From Acanthococcus lagerstroemiae (taxonomy: Eukaryota; Arthropoda; Insecta; Hemiptera; Eriococcidae), in contig CM063113.1 in the NCBI GenBank assembly GCA_031841125.1, positions 16,141,312 through 16,205,311 on the forward strand: 64,000 nucleotides of DNA. The letters run 5' to 3'. Shown one piece after another: positions 33,174-44,035 of this stretch (its first letter is position 1; each line of letters starts with the position of its first letter). Position numbers and translations under genes: made by a program. A model generated the notes under the pieces. The model was not told the DNA's origin. It saw nothing but the letters and a program-made list of their open reading frames with translations, and ran no database searches.

Positions 33174-34151
33174 ATGTCAACCACGCAAATGACGGGAATA
33201 AGCGCTGATCAGTTCCAGAAACTGATGGACAACATCGAAACTATAAAAAAAGGAGTGGACGAAACAAACCACAAAATGTCAGAGGTAATAAAAGACATAA
33301 GAAACTTGAAAGAAGACAGTACCGACACGAAAGAACAGATAAAACTCTTGAAGCTAGACAGTATAAAACTGTCAAGACAAATAGAAGACCTCGAACAATA
33401 TAGCAGAAGGGACAACTTAATAATCAACGGCATACCATGGAAGAAAGGCGAGAACTTACGCGACCTGATACAACAATTGAGCGTCAAACTAGAGGTAGAA
33501 ATACCAAAGTCCACAATAACCACAACACACAGACTATATGGAAAGGCGACTACAACACCGATAGTGGTAAAGTTTAACTGCAGAGACTTGAAAAACGAAA
33601 TCATACGAGCCTCCAAGAAAAAGAGACTGAACGCGAAGACGATAGGCTTCGTAGAAGACAGACCGATATATTGCGACGACCATTTGTCAGTAAGAACATC
33701 AGCAATACTACAACGGGCGAAACAGCTGAAGAGAGAAGGTACCCTGGCCCTCGTATGGACAAGAGACTGTTCAGTGTTCGTTAAAGAAAAGATAGACGAC
33801 CCAAAAGCATACAAAATCAACAACATAGAACAGCTGAGCTGGCAAACCTCCCAGCCAAGCGAAGGCGAGGAAGCAGAGATGACTGACGAACGTTACGAAA
33901 CTCCAGAAACAATACAGACACAGAGAGACGAAGTAACCAACCAGAAAAGGAAAGTGGCTGACAGAAGTCCACCAACAAACGGCAAAAACAAGGAAGCACG
34001 CAAGAAACTCCAGCTAAGCAAAGGCAACGAAGCGTGGAATAACAAAAGAGCACTGCAAACACCGCAGCCAACATTGGACAGATTCAACTTTGGACAGAGC
34101 AACGTCACACCACTACAGCCAACGAGAAACCAGAAAGCAACGAATAAATGA
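33174..34151 (+). CDS. LINE ORF1: coiled-coil/RRM-type nucleic-acid-binding protein
   Basis: This intact 325-residue frame encodes the RNA-binding chaperone that coats the retrotransposon RNA in the ribonucleoprotein. Residues 15-80 are rich in heptad-like charged repeats and end in LEQYSRRDNLIINGIPW, the characteristic start of an L1-type RRM. VVKFNCRDLKNEI and KTIGFVED lie at about 130-170, and the C-terminal third is basic, Gln/Thr/Pro-rich and probably disordered. The ATG at 33174 is the natural start, preceded by a CG-richer 5' UTR. It ends in TGA at 34149-34151. The next codon, AAT, continues straight into the pol ORF in the same frame. Confidence 0.85.
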   Translation: MSTTQMTGISADQFQKLMDNIETIKKGVDETNHKMSEVIKDIRNLKEDSTDTKEQIKLLKLDSIKLSRQIEDLEQYSRRDNLIINGIPWKKGENLRDLIQQLSVKLEVEIPKSTITTTHRLYGKATTTPIVVKFNCRDLKNEIIRASKKKRLNAKTIGFVEDRPIYCDDHLSVRTSAILQRAKQLKREGTLALVWTRDCSVFVKEKIDDPKAYKINNIEQLSWQTSQPSEGEEAEMTDERYETPETIQTQRDEVTNQKRKVADRSPPTNGKNKEARKKLQLSKGNEAWNNKRALQTPQPTLDRFNFGQSNVTPLQPTRNQKATNK

Positions 34152-34159
34152 AATGTGAA

Positions 34160-34174
34160 CCAAAGTGGGGCTCA
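34160..34174 (+). promoter_or_regulatory. 15-nt segment complementary to the LINE 3' UTR (possible readthrough element)
   Basis: CCAAAGTGGGGCTCA, starting 9 nt after the ORF1 stop codon, is the exact reverse complement of TGAGCCCCACTTTGG at 37909-37923 at the ORF2/3' UTR boundary. In the RNA these could pair over a long range next to the ORF1 stop. Complementarity is seen directly. A function in stop readthrough or reinitiation is inference. Confidence 0.5.
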
Positions 34175-34760
34175 CAGATCTCCTTACCCAGCAGGAAAGG
34201 AAAACCAGGGTAAGTCTTCCAATATTCCCGCAATCTCACTAACAAAAAACAAAAAACCAATAAAAAATAAAAACAAACAAAAAATATCAATAGGAACACT
34301 AAACAGCAGAACATTAAAAAAGCACGAAAATCTTGTAGAATTAGAAAACGCTTTCATAAACTCCAATTTAGCAATACTAGGTCTATCGGAAGTCAGAAGA
34401 GACGGTGAGAAAATACAAAGAACTAAAAAAGGTAACTTATTCCACTATATAGGCGAAAGAGGAGGACAGAAAGGCGTAGGATTCCTAATTAAAGAAAATT
34501 ATATAAAACTGATAAAAGAAATTAAAGGCATAACAGACAGAATAACTACACTAAAACTAGAACTAAACAACACTAAACTGACTTGCATACAAATTTACGC
34601 GCCAACATCAACAGCTGAAGAAAAAGTAATTGAAAAATTTTACGAGACACTAGAAGAAACTTTATACACAGAAACTAAAATCAACAACAACAAGCTAATC
34701 CTAATGGGAGACTGGAACAGTCAGGTAGGACAAAGACAACAAAACGAGCAAGACATTGTG

Positions 34761-35487
34761 GTAACCTTAAACGGATTGTACACCTAGGTGGCTTCCGAAC
34801 ATAAGAGAACCGGGGTAGACCACTGTGCCTCGACTAGCTCTTGGGTCACAGGGCGTGCAGGATACGTACCACGGAGCGTTTTGATTCGGGTCTCGGGAGG
34901 GAAGTCTTTCGAGGTGACCTATGAATGTCTCGTCAGTCGGGAAACTGCCGTACCTCCACCTTACAGGGAGTGCAAAAAATAAAAATAAACAAAAAGACGT
35001 GGGGACACGAAATGCTTACTTTTTATTTATATACAGGACACAGCACGGTGGCGAGATGCGATGAGAGACGCTTGGTGGATCACGGTGAGCGAGGGATCCG
35101 GAGCACGTTTCGAGGGTGTGACACAAAGCGGAGTAGAAAAAAAAAACGAGAAAATTTGGCGTTAACCGAATATTTTAATTTTCAAAGTTTATCTCTTTAC
35201 AAAAAAAAACTTCTATCCTTCTTTTAGGTCTCTGACCGAGTGCCCTTCCATCGTTCTCTCTTCCCGGACGTAGAACCTCGCCAACCTCACTTCGCAGCCA
35301 GGTAGGAAAAACGTGAAAAATGATAACATTCGGGAAAATGGAAAAACAAACTAGATGGCGCTAGGAAATGACAGGAAAAATAAGATAGGTGGCGTTAGGA
35401 GACGACGGGAAAACGAAAAACAGGTGAGCTTAAAAGCCACAGCGGAAAAGTTAGGAAAAGGTAAGGGGAATTTTTGGAAGAGGAAAC
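34761..35487. mobile_element. 727-bp insertion in LINE ORF2 with 9-bp target duplication
   Basis: GACATTGTG (34752-34760) and GACTTTGTG (35488-35496) flank the segment (8 of 9 identical). Removing the segment makes the endonuclease frame contiguous. The ends read GTAACC and GGAAAC, not a convincing TIR. A 9-bp duplication is common for Mutator-like elements, but the superfamily is unresolved. The interior is non-coding and has a tandem repeat near 35340-35425 (tagatggcgctaggaaatga, taggtggcgttaggagacga). Confidence 0.8.
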
Positions 35488-38003
35488 GACTTTGTGACAT
35501 TCGGTCATATCCACAAAACCGAAGTGTCAGGATACCACAACATCCTAGGCCAATACGGATATGGCAAAAGAAATACAAGAGGCTGGAGATTACTAAGGTT
35601 CTGTCAAAAACACAATCTGAAAATAATGAACGGATACTTCAAAAAAAGGCAAGGAAAAAGATGGTCATGGATAAGCCCGAACAGGGAACACAAAACACTA
35701 ATAGACTACATAATAACGCAGAGAGACAACAACATCATAACTAACTTCAAAATAAATAACAAATTTGAATTTTACTCGGACCACAGACTAATACAAATTG
35801 AACTAACAGACAAAAAAGCAATAACAAAGCCCAAACCCCAAAAACAAACACAAAAAACAATTAATCCAACAAAATACGCACCAACTTTGAATAAAAAACT
35901 AAAGGAAATAAAAACAGACAACCAATTGGGAACAGTCGAATCGCTATACAAACAGTTAACACAATCAATAAAGGAAGCAGACACAACAGCCAGGGAACGA
36001 AAAGGAAACCCAAACGGAACCGATATGGAAACAAATAACATAAAAGAAGAAATAAGACTACTAATTAAAAAAAGGCTAAAACTGCTAAGGAAAGAAGAAC
36101 TGACTAAGAACGAAAAAACAGAACTGAACATAACATCAAAACTTATCAGAAACAAAATCAGGCATAAAAACTTCCTGAAACAGAGTATCATCATAAAAAA
36201 CACACTAGAGGGACACAGGAACTTAAAAAATATGAGAAAGTCACTAAGCCAAGGCCTCCAGTGGACAACATACTTTACAGACCAGAAAGGTAAAAAAATA
36301 TATGACCGAACTGAAATAAACAATATAATAACCAAATATTACGAAAACTTATATAACGACGAGAAAATAACACTAACACAAAACGTCAAAACAACAAACA
36401 ACGAGGAAGTGCCACCTTTCCTCGAAAGCGAAATTGAAAATATTATAAAACAGTTAAAACCTAACAAAAGCCCAGGCCACGACAACATAACTAACGAACA
36501 TATAAAAATGGGAGGCAAAGAACTAACAACAGTACTAACAAAATTATTCAACGAAATACTAACAAACAATGTAATACCAAACGACTGGAAAACCTCTGAC
36601 ATAATATTATTATTCAAGAAAGGAGATAGACATAAAATAGAAAACTACAGACCAATAACACTAACACCAACCATATCCAAAATCTTCTCAAAATCAATAG
36701 AAACCAGACTAAAACCAATACTCAACTCGCGACAACCAATAGAACAAGCAGGATTCCGTAAAAACTTCTCAACAATAGATCATATACATACGGTTAACCA
36801 AATAATAGAAAAGAGCAACGAATACAGTTTTGACTTATGCCTGGGACTGATCGACTACAACAAAGCATTCGACTCAATAAGCCACAACTACTTACTGAAA
36901 ACATTAAAGACACAAGGAACACCCCAAACATACATTAACATAATAGAACAGATGTACGAAAACCTCAAAGCCAGAATAAAAACAGACACACTAGGCAAAG
37001 AATTCGAGATAAAAAAAAGGCGTAAAACAAGGAGATCCGCTTTCCCCGATTCTTTTTAATAGTGCACTAGAGGAAATTTTTAGAAACCTAAATTGGGAAA
37101 ACAAAGGCATAAATATAAATGGATACCGTCTATCAAACTTAAGATTTGCAGACGATATAGTACTATTCTCAGAATCAAGCGACGAGCTGGAAAAAATGCT
37201 GAACGAATTGAATATAGAAAGTAAAAGAGCTGGCCTATCAATGAACCTCCCAAAACAAAAATAATCGCGAAAACGAGCGGACAAAAAGACATAACTTTGG
37301 ACGGTAAAACAATCGAAACAGTAGAGGAGGGGACTTATCTAGGACAAAAAATATCATTCAATAATCAATTCGAAAAAGAAATTGAAGCCCGAATTACCAA
37401 AACATGGTCCAAATATTGGTCGCTAAAAAACATATTTAAAGGCAACTACAGTAACAAACAAAAAACTCAGGTCTTCAACACATGCATAGTTCCGGTGCTA
37501 ACTTACGGAAGCCTAACATGGCCTCTGAGTAACAAAATACTTGACAAAATAACAGTAACACAAAACACACTAGAAAGATCAATACTGAAAATCAAACGAA
37601 GAGACAGGGTAAACCTACAAACAATAAAAAACAAACTAAAGGGAAACTACAATATAACAGAACACATAAAACTTAACAAATGGAAATGGGCAGGACATAT
37701 CTCACGACTTGAAGACAACCGATGGACCTACAGAGCCACTTTCTAGCAACCTTGGGGAAAAATTAGAAGTTGGGGCCGCCCAAAACACAGATGGAAAGAC
37801 GACATAAATAAATTTTTAGGTAACAACAATTTTCAAACAATAGCCAGGAACCGGATAGAATGGAGAAGATTGCGGGAAACCTTTGCTCGATACGGGCCTG
37901 GGAGGGACTGAGCCCCACTTTGGGGCCACGGCATATAACATATTGTAATTTATGTATACCTCGCCCAATAAAGGTTGATTTGATGAGATTGATTACAAAA
38001 TAC

Positions 38004-38295
38004 GAACCCTGTGGGCGCTGGCCAAAATCGTTGCAGGGTTCCTAGGGGCCCTACACCACCAGATGTATAACCGGCTGTCTCCAGTGGACGTGGCCTCCCA
38101 CTTGGGGTCTTGCGATCGGGATTCACCTGTGGCCCAGCCGGAGCACGAGTCTGGGGAGATCCATTGGGCGAAACATTCCCTGGACGACCTCGGCCGATCG
38201 GTGGAGAGTTATCCTCGTTTTGGACCCGAACTCCCCAACAACAACAAAAAAAATAATCATAAAAAAAAATAAAAAAAATAATAATAATAATACTA
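38004..38295 (+). mobile_element. Retroposon 3' end with A-rich tail
   Basis: A ggccaaaatcgttgcagggt and tcctaggggccct segment recalls the 3' UTR of the LINE at 715-1652. It is followed by GC-rich sequence and a long A-rich tail (caacaacaacaaaaaaaataat, 38236-38295). It was the target into which the full-length LINE inserted. The 5' part would lie left of 32983 but was not recognised. Confidence 0.45.
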
Positions 38296-38323
38296 AACGA
38301 AAATTCACATTTAGTTATAACCA

Positions 38324-38695
38324 ATGTTTACGGAAAGAAACAAACATAATAAACTAGCAGCCTCTCTAGACCCACCACAGACAGAAGACCCTGGAGAACG
38401 CAAACCCATTCCCAAGGAGACCAGTAAGCGCCCAGCCAGGCGCCTTCCATCAGCACCCACAGTATTCCCACAGAGCAGGAAGAAAGGGAGACCCCGAGCA
38501 GAGTTGCGCGTAATTTTGAATTTAGAGTCGATGATGGCCAAAAGGGGTGGATACCATATTTCTAATGCCCCTGGATCTGCCGAAAGGGGCAGAGAAAAAC
38601 AAATACTTTTGTACATGATAGAGATTAAAGATTACTGCCTCCTAGTACTTCGAGAAGGGAGGCAGTTGCGGTCACTAAATTTCAACATAATGTGA
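38324..38695 (+). CDS. Unidentified 123-residue ORF, basic/Pro-rich, AT-hook-like motif
   Basis: ATG-started frame with a basic, Pro-rich N-terminal half, including KKGRPRAE at about residue 53, which resembles an AT-hook core (GRP). The C-terminal part is mixed. No known domain is recognised. The frame directly follows an A-rich retroposon tail, so it may belong to another mobile element or be chance. Confidence 0.2.
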   Translation: MFTERNKHNKLAASLDPPQTEDPGERKPIPKETSKRPARRLPSAPTVFPQSRKKGRPRAELRVILNLESMMAKRGGYHISNAPGSAERGREKQILLYMIEIKDYCLLVLREGRQLRSLNFNIM

Positions 38696-39085
38696 AGAAG
38701 TTCAATGTAAAACACTTTTGAAACGTCCTAGTTGAAAGAAACAATTGAGGGAACCGAAGGGAGCAACATTTTGAGGCCCTCTCTTCTAATAAGGGCACCG
38801 AAATTTTTTATAGCCTAAAACCTATTTTAGAGTTCATACAAACACATCCAGAATGTACGAACCCCCCAGCTCTTACGCTTTACCCGACAACCTCAAACTA
38901 ACACACAGACAAACACTTGTATATAAATTAGAGATTACGTACCTCTCCCGATGATCAGCCGCTTCAGCTGCCGCATCTAGGACCGAGCCACCGCCGTCCG
39001 GCGGCTAGCCCGAGGGACCTGGCTCGTAGGACCCCTCGGGGATAGTAGGTGGCACGAAAGCCACCGCCGAGGCCGGTGCGTGACA

Positions 39086-39313
39086 CTACGGCGGGTGAAG
39101 CTTGCGTGCGGCCTCACAGGCGTCACAGGCGCAAATAACGTAGGTTTGGCCCTGGAGGCAGCTCTCACAAAAGCATACTGCCTGTTCTATATGTGGCGGC
39201 TCATAATCGCCGATAACCTCCACGAATCGGTGCTCGAGCCGTAATATCCGAATTAGGGCCCGAATAATCGGCAGCACGAGTTCAACATTTAACGTTATAT
39301 TTTGATCAACCAT
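39086..39313 (-). CDS. Unidentified 75-residue Cys-rich ORF with two CxCxxC motifs
   Basis: ATG-started minus-strand frame. The N-terminal half is hydrophobic/amphipathic (IIRALIRILRLEHRF). The C-terminal half has CFCESC and CACDAC about 14 residues apart, a spacing that could bind zinc. It lies in a locally GC- and CpG-rich patch (38950-39250). No family is recognised, and a donor-like gaggtacgt on the minus strand at about 38936-38944 could make it part of a spliced transcript. Confidence 0.25.
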   Translation of the reverse strand: MVDQNITLNVELVLPIIRALIRILRLEHRFVEVIGDYEPPHIEQAVCFCESCLQGQTYVICACDACEAARKLHPP

Positions 39314-39329
39314 ATTTCACCGCACCGTT

Positions 39330-40560
39330 AAAAAACGAAACAAAAAAACGTAACGCAAAAATGGCAATAAGAAAAGAACACGTAAAACTCGCTAACTTCG
39401 ACTCAGCTGAGGAATTTCAGTCTTCGCAACCGTCGGAAATCATCTGACCCGCGATCTTTTTACTTTCATCATCGCGTGACCGCGAAGTCTAAAATTTTTC
39501 CCTACCATAGACCGCCTCTGTCACTCGGCCTCGCAACTATCGTTTTTCTCACAATTATTATCTCAAATTATCGAGCTAAGCAAAATGCACTGGAAATCAT
39601 GCATAGGCAATAAGTCTGTACTAAGCATTAAATCGCATACGAGTATTATTTCATTTCTAAGAACTACAATAACATTAGACGCAATGCCATCAGTTATAAC
39701 ATAGTTACACTTTTTATCAGATTAGGCGCGATTAGCAGAATGTCACCGTGAATCGGCGCCTTGCGGATTTCATTTCCCCATAAGTATACTCGTACAAAGA
39801 TTATTTTACAGTAGACGACACGACAAATTCTTTTTTTTCCCTCTCTCTCTCTTACATCTTCATTTTTTCTTTCTTTTATATCTCTGATATTTTATCAGAA
39901 AAAAAGAAAACATCAGGGGATATATATCGTTAGGTGGCTATACACTTAGCGCATTTTGTGACTTTTCGCGAACCATTTCACGAAACCCGAATTCCGATCC
40001 ATCCACCATACACTTCTCCCATTACCAGCTGTTTCGCGTTTCGTATTTTCATCTCATCCTGTTCACGGAAATCTGAAATTCGGCCCGAAAAGACACAAAA
40101 TGAAAAAAATACCCAGTCTAGCCCTTTCCCCTGTGTAAAAAATGGTTTAGAATGTCGTAATGAAACGAAAAATTGAAAATCAGTGAACTCACTGTCATCG
40201 GGTTGTTCTTCGGCTCCCCTCTCCTTCACAAATTTAGATAAGGGTGAATGAAAAGGGCTTCCGAGGTTTTTTCTTTTTTTTTGGGGGGGGGGAGTAACTA
40301 ATTCATAAAATTTGAAAAAAATCTAAAGACCGCATCATAATTATATTGTCGCATTGTAAAAGAGTCCATTTCTTTCAAATGTATGACCTTATATTGTATC
40401 TCTATCGCCCAGCTTTGCCTGTTCAGTAAGGGCAATTCAGACCACACCCCTCAATCAAAAATAAAGGTAAGAAGAACTTTCAGAAAATCTTTATCCAGAA
40501 CACATGCAAAAACGGTTCAACAAAAATTACAGACGTAAATTTTAGCAATTTTGTACAGAC
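39330..40560. other. Nothing recognised
   Basis: CT-rich short tracts near 39835-39850 and a G-run near 40280 are the only low-complexity features. Short frames only. Confidence 0.4.
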
Positions 40561-40569
40561 CTACATACA

Positions 40570-40995
40570 AGAAACTAGACAGAACCTTTTGCATAAATCC
40601 AGATAAAAAGATTCGAAAAAATTCAGACAACGATCCCGGTAAAAATCCTCGGAAAGATTATCTAAATATTAGCACGCTAAATGTATGAACACTAAAAACA
40701 GACGATAAACTTGTAGAATTATAAAATGCTTTTGATAGCTGAAAAATGAAAATTATAGGAATATCCGAAACTCGCCGCCTTAGGGAACGCTTACTGAAGG
40801 CTAAGAAAGGCAATATACTGTACCACGCAGGAACTACGAACAGTCAAAAAGGGGTAGGTTTTTTGATCAAACCAATACTGAAAGACCAGGTAATCGAACT
40901 GAGTAGTTCAAACGACAGAAAAGCAAAACTAACAATAAGAACTAGGAAAGGCACAAGGTATGTAATTATTCAGGTCTATGCTCCAACTGCTGGGG
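40570..40995 (+). pseudogene. LINE endonuclease N-terminal fragment, same family as 32995-37991
   Basis: The frame 40746-40990 reads IIGISETRRLRE, then KKGNILYHAGTTNSQKGVGF and YVIIQVYAPTA, collinear with LGLSEVRRDGE, KKGNLFHYIGERGGQKGVGF and IQIYAPTS of the full-length LINE. Upstream, LNV.TLKT..KLVEL matches TLNSRTLKKHENLVEL with stops. It is truncated on the 3' side and abuts an inverted family C fragment. Confidence 0.75.
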
Positions 40996-41059
40996 CTCCC
41001 CCGTTATTTCTGTTTTTTACTCGTACAAATCAGGGTTGCATTTTAAAAGACCCATACTG

Positions 41060-41560
41060 TATTTTCAAAACTTAATTCATATTCTTCACAAAATTCCATG
41101 AGCCTCGACCCTCTTTTATATCGCTTTCCTAAACCATGCTTCACGCATACTCTTTCTTCTTTTCTTCCTCCTACTCTGGCGTTCCAGTCTCCCATTATAA
41201 TTAAGTTTTCTTTTCTTTTTACCTTGATTAATATTTCATCAATTTTTTCATAAATCTTTTCTACTTCTTCTTCAGTATAACTTCCTGTTGGCATATAAAC
41301 GTGAACTATCACTAAATGTACTGGTTTGACTGAATTCTCACCATTAAAACTTGGCCCTATATCCCTACAGTTTTATTCATAATAATACTTACACCTGCTT
41401 CTTCTTTTTTCGCTGCTCTATTAATTATTCTATTCTCCTCCACCCAAAGATCATTTTCTTGTGGCCATCTCACTTTTCACTAATTCCAATAAATTATACC
41501 TAATTTCATGTCCCTATTCTCAATTTTAATAGTCTGTCATTACGTAGTCTCTGCCCAGAC
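41060..41560 (-). pseudogene. LINE endonuclease fragment, family C
   Basis: The minus-strand frame 41312-41043 reads IVHVYMPTGSYTEEEVEKI, then KENLIIMGDWNARVGG (catalytic Asp and Asn present) and HGLGKRYKRGSRLMEFCEEY. Frames upstream on this strand give EVR.PQEND and KKEEAGVSIIMNKTV. It is the same family as 25765-26385 and 54228-56220. Frameshifts and the absence of the RT make it dead. Confidence 0.8.
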
Positions 41561-41830
41561 ATCCGAATGGGAGACTTTTTACGTCCGGAATGGTTATATA
41601 TTTACTTTGTGAGTGCCAGTATAATTGTTATGATGGAAACGCATCTCCTGGAAAAATACTAATGTAGTTTCCCCATGCTTTTATCAGAGTTTATCTGTCG
41701 GAGTTTTCCTTCTCCTTTGTGTTTTTAGTTTTTCTTTAAGTCTCTTCACCAAGCCGAGGTAGCACACACAGAAAAAGCCTCCTCTGTTGGCTTCCACGAA
41801 GCTTGTAGCCGGCACTTCTCATCAGCTTGA
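41561..41830 (-). mobile_element. 5' region of family C LINE
   Basis: Reverse-orientation counterpart of 21985-22226. It carries the empty site (a single TA) of the AGGTAACC element. A short stretch at its outer end (tttcaagctgatgagaag on the minus strand) recurs at 56283-56300 beside a MITE remnant. Confidence 0.65.
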
Positions 41831-41838
41831 AACGAATA

Positions 41839-41962
41839 CAGTAATATAGCCGAAGGGGGTATCGAGAGTCTGGGCCCCTTTACAATTTCTTCAAATAGTG
41901 GTTTTTCCAATTTACAACACCACCCTCTACCCCACTCGAAAAATAAACTAACTACGCCATTG
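41839..41962. mobile_element. hAT-like MITE, family 3, intact (124 bp) with perfect 8-bp TSD
   Basis: The left end is CAGTAATATAGCCGAAGGGG and the right end CTACGCCATTG, matching imperfectly as TIRs. The flanks AACGAATA (41831-41838) and AACGAATA (41963-41970) are identical. Shares tctgggccc and caaatagtggtttttcc with copies at 29787 and 56205. Confidence 0.85.
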
Positions 41963-41970
41963 AACGAATA

Positions 41971-43156
41971 ATTAGCACAGAGTTATTTCACCAACACCAG
42001 AGTAAGACGTGTCAACCACAACTGTCCACCCAGGGCAGTTCACCAGACTGGAAATCTAAAATCCTTTTTAATTTTCCGGGCAACGCTTCGAATGCTCATG
42101 CTCAGAGTGCAGGTGGTGCCTTGAAACACCAGGTTCGCGGTCACCTCTCGAGACACGCGGTAATTACGAACAAAATGACAAAATTGCGATGTATAATGAG
42201 ATTCCTCTGGCAATATCAGGCGAACGAGCTTGTTTTGTTATTCTAATTTGACTTCGACATGAATGCGAGATCATAGTTACAATACACAGTGAAGCAGGTG
42301 TCACGGTATCTCGATGTCACGGCATTTCGTTACACCGGCGTCATTCAGTCTGTCGGGATTTTGACGCCGAAAAGGGAAAATGTGAACAGGGTGCGCGCAA
42401 AAAATACGTCGAACAAAAAAATAAAAAAGGCCTCTGTTGACAGGCCTCGTACTTAATACGAATTCGAACGACGATAATTTACATAATTTTATAACTCGCT
42501 GGAATCGGCCGTATCCTCCCCCGGACGTGTAATCGAATTTGACACTGTGACACGAATTGAATTTTTTGCACTGCTTAATTGTTCGCAGCCTTTCTCTAAA
42601 ACGAATATCGCGCCGAGCCTTGTCAATTACACAGCACAAAAAAGTTTAAGCTTTTGTCGCATCTTCCCGGCCGTCAAAAAGAGTTACCGAAACAGCTGAC
42701 AGTTGGCAATGAGTTTTAGGCTGCTTCGAAGTGGCTACATACAAATTCCTTGTAGCTGGTGATTTACATAATTTTGGTACACCCATCTGATACACAGTCG
42801 TACACCCCGCAGTCGGTGCCGGGTAATCGGATTTGTTTTATTGCGAAATATTGTCGGCGTCTCCCCGTCACCATAACGATTTACTTGTACGTGAATTATT
42901 TAGTTACTTCTGCCAACTCAAATTTGCAGCCACAGATCAGCAGCGGCATCGGCATCGATTGCATGAATGCACGAAATGAGAACAACACATTTTCCGTAGA
43001 GATGTTGAGTAATATTGAATAAGTAGCTATTTATCCGGATGTGATTAATTTTCTTGTTCGGAATTCGATAACCCAACGAGTATGGAGATTTCAAACACAA
43101 ATAGACTTCGAAATGTCATTTTTCCATTTAGTATAAAAGTATTTCTCAAGCGTATG
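41971..43156. other. Nothing recognised
   Basis: Several short frames on both strands (for example 42301-42639 minus, 112 codons) with no known domain. Composition is less AT-rich than the neighbouring repeats, so this may be unique DNA. Confidence 0.4.
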
Positions 43157-44035
43157 CAAAACGACAGGGACGAAACTACAGGGGGTGTGGGGGTTTGAAA
43201 CACCCCCAATAATTTAGCAATCGGAAAATTTTGAAACTGTACATTTGAATTTTTCATTCTTATGAATGTTTGTTTCTTCATTGTTTTTTTTTTCAAATCA
43301 AAAGTATTTCGATTAAGAATCGACAAATTCTTAATTTTCTTAGAATTTTGTCGGTGAATTTTTAGTTTTCAGAAAATATTTGCCAGCAAATTTTTCTTTA
43401 CCACCTCCCCAAACTGAAAGTCGAATTTCGTTTCTGAAAACAGAGTACTCTGGAATCCTGTCAGAGACTACTCAGTCAAAAGCCGACGGTTTCATGCTGA
43501 GTATCGAACGTTATCTGAAAAGTTGAAGCAAAGCTGAAATGTGGAAGACATTTCGAAAATCTGAAAGTCGGTAGCAAACGTCGAATTTCGAATTTCAATG
43601 ACTATTCTGTTTTTACCAGATTCTCTGTTTCACCTAGAGCCTAAAATTTGAGAAAGTTGAACATTTTATTAAAATCTAAAATATGAAAGCAAAAGACTTA
43701 TTTTCCAATGTCGCAAGCTGAATCCGATAGCAAATGTTCTGTTGTTTAATTTACGGGCTTTGGTCCCTGGTGAATATAGGAGGGAAATTTAGAGTGGAAC
43801 TAAAGTCGCAAAACTCCGTGTGTTTTTCCCATAAGAACGAAAGAGAGCTTTTGTGGCACGGATTCTTCTAATCCGATCAACCTGAAACTTTGTAGGGTTT
43901 TTTGTTGTTTTTTATTTTATTTTATTGGAACCAGTTTTGGGGACAAATCAAAGGAAATTCAGAAAAAAAAATCACCAAGAATAAATAACGACCACCTTAA
44001 TGTGTAAAGGAACTTGTATGTTCCTCTCAAGTATT

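Larger units (their letters stand above)
34155..37912 (+). pseudogene. LINE ORF2: AP-endonuclease and reverse transcriptase, lightly damaged
   Basis: The endonuclease has the motifs TLNSRTL, SEVRRDG (catalytic Glu), YAPT, MGDWNSQVG (Asp/Asn) and, after the insertion, SDHRL near residue 90 of the second part. The RT shows KSPGHDNI, NYRPITLTP, DYNKAFDSI (motif A), GVKQGDPLSPILFN (B) and FADDIVLF (C), and the C-terminal region has TYGSLTW and GRPKHRWKDDI. No RNase H is seen. Breaks are a 727-bp insertion at 34761-35487, one-base indels in the A-run near 37015 and near 37250, and TAG at 37744-37746. The frame from 34155 lacks any ATG before GDWN, so the initiation mode is unusual. All catalytic residues are retained. 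Two indels lie in homopolymers and could be sequencing errors. Confidence 0.85.
32995..37991 (+). mobile_element. Full-length RTE-like LINE with perfect 12-bp target duplication
   Basis: ATTACAAAATAC occurs at 32983-32994 and again at 37992-38003, immediately outside the element. It contains a 5' UTR of about 180 bp, ORF1 (33174-34151), an endonuclease-RT ORF (from 34155) and a short 3' UTR (about 37912-37991) ending in ttgatttgatgagattg. A 727-bp insertion lies at 34761-35487, so the element itself is about 4.27 kb. RT motif style (GVKQGDPLSPILFN and LRFADDIVLFS) resembles the RTE clade, although the long ORF1 is not typical. Lesions are two single-base indels, one stop and the insertion, implying recent activity. 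Confidence 0.9.

Noticed and set aside
33209..33826. 205-codon minus-strand ORF and similar minus ORFs through 37300
   Set aside because: Shadows of the LINE ORF1/ORF2 on the opposite strand, rich in Leu/Phe/Ser as expected from A-rich sense codons.
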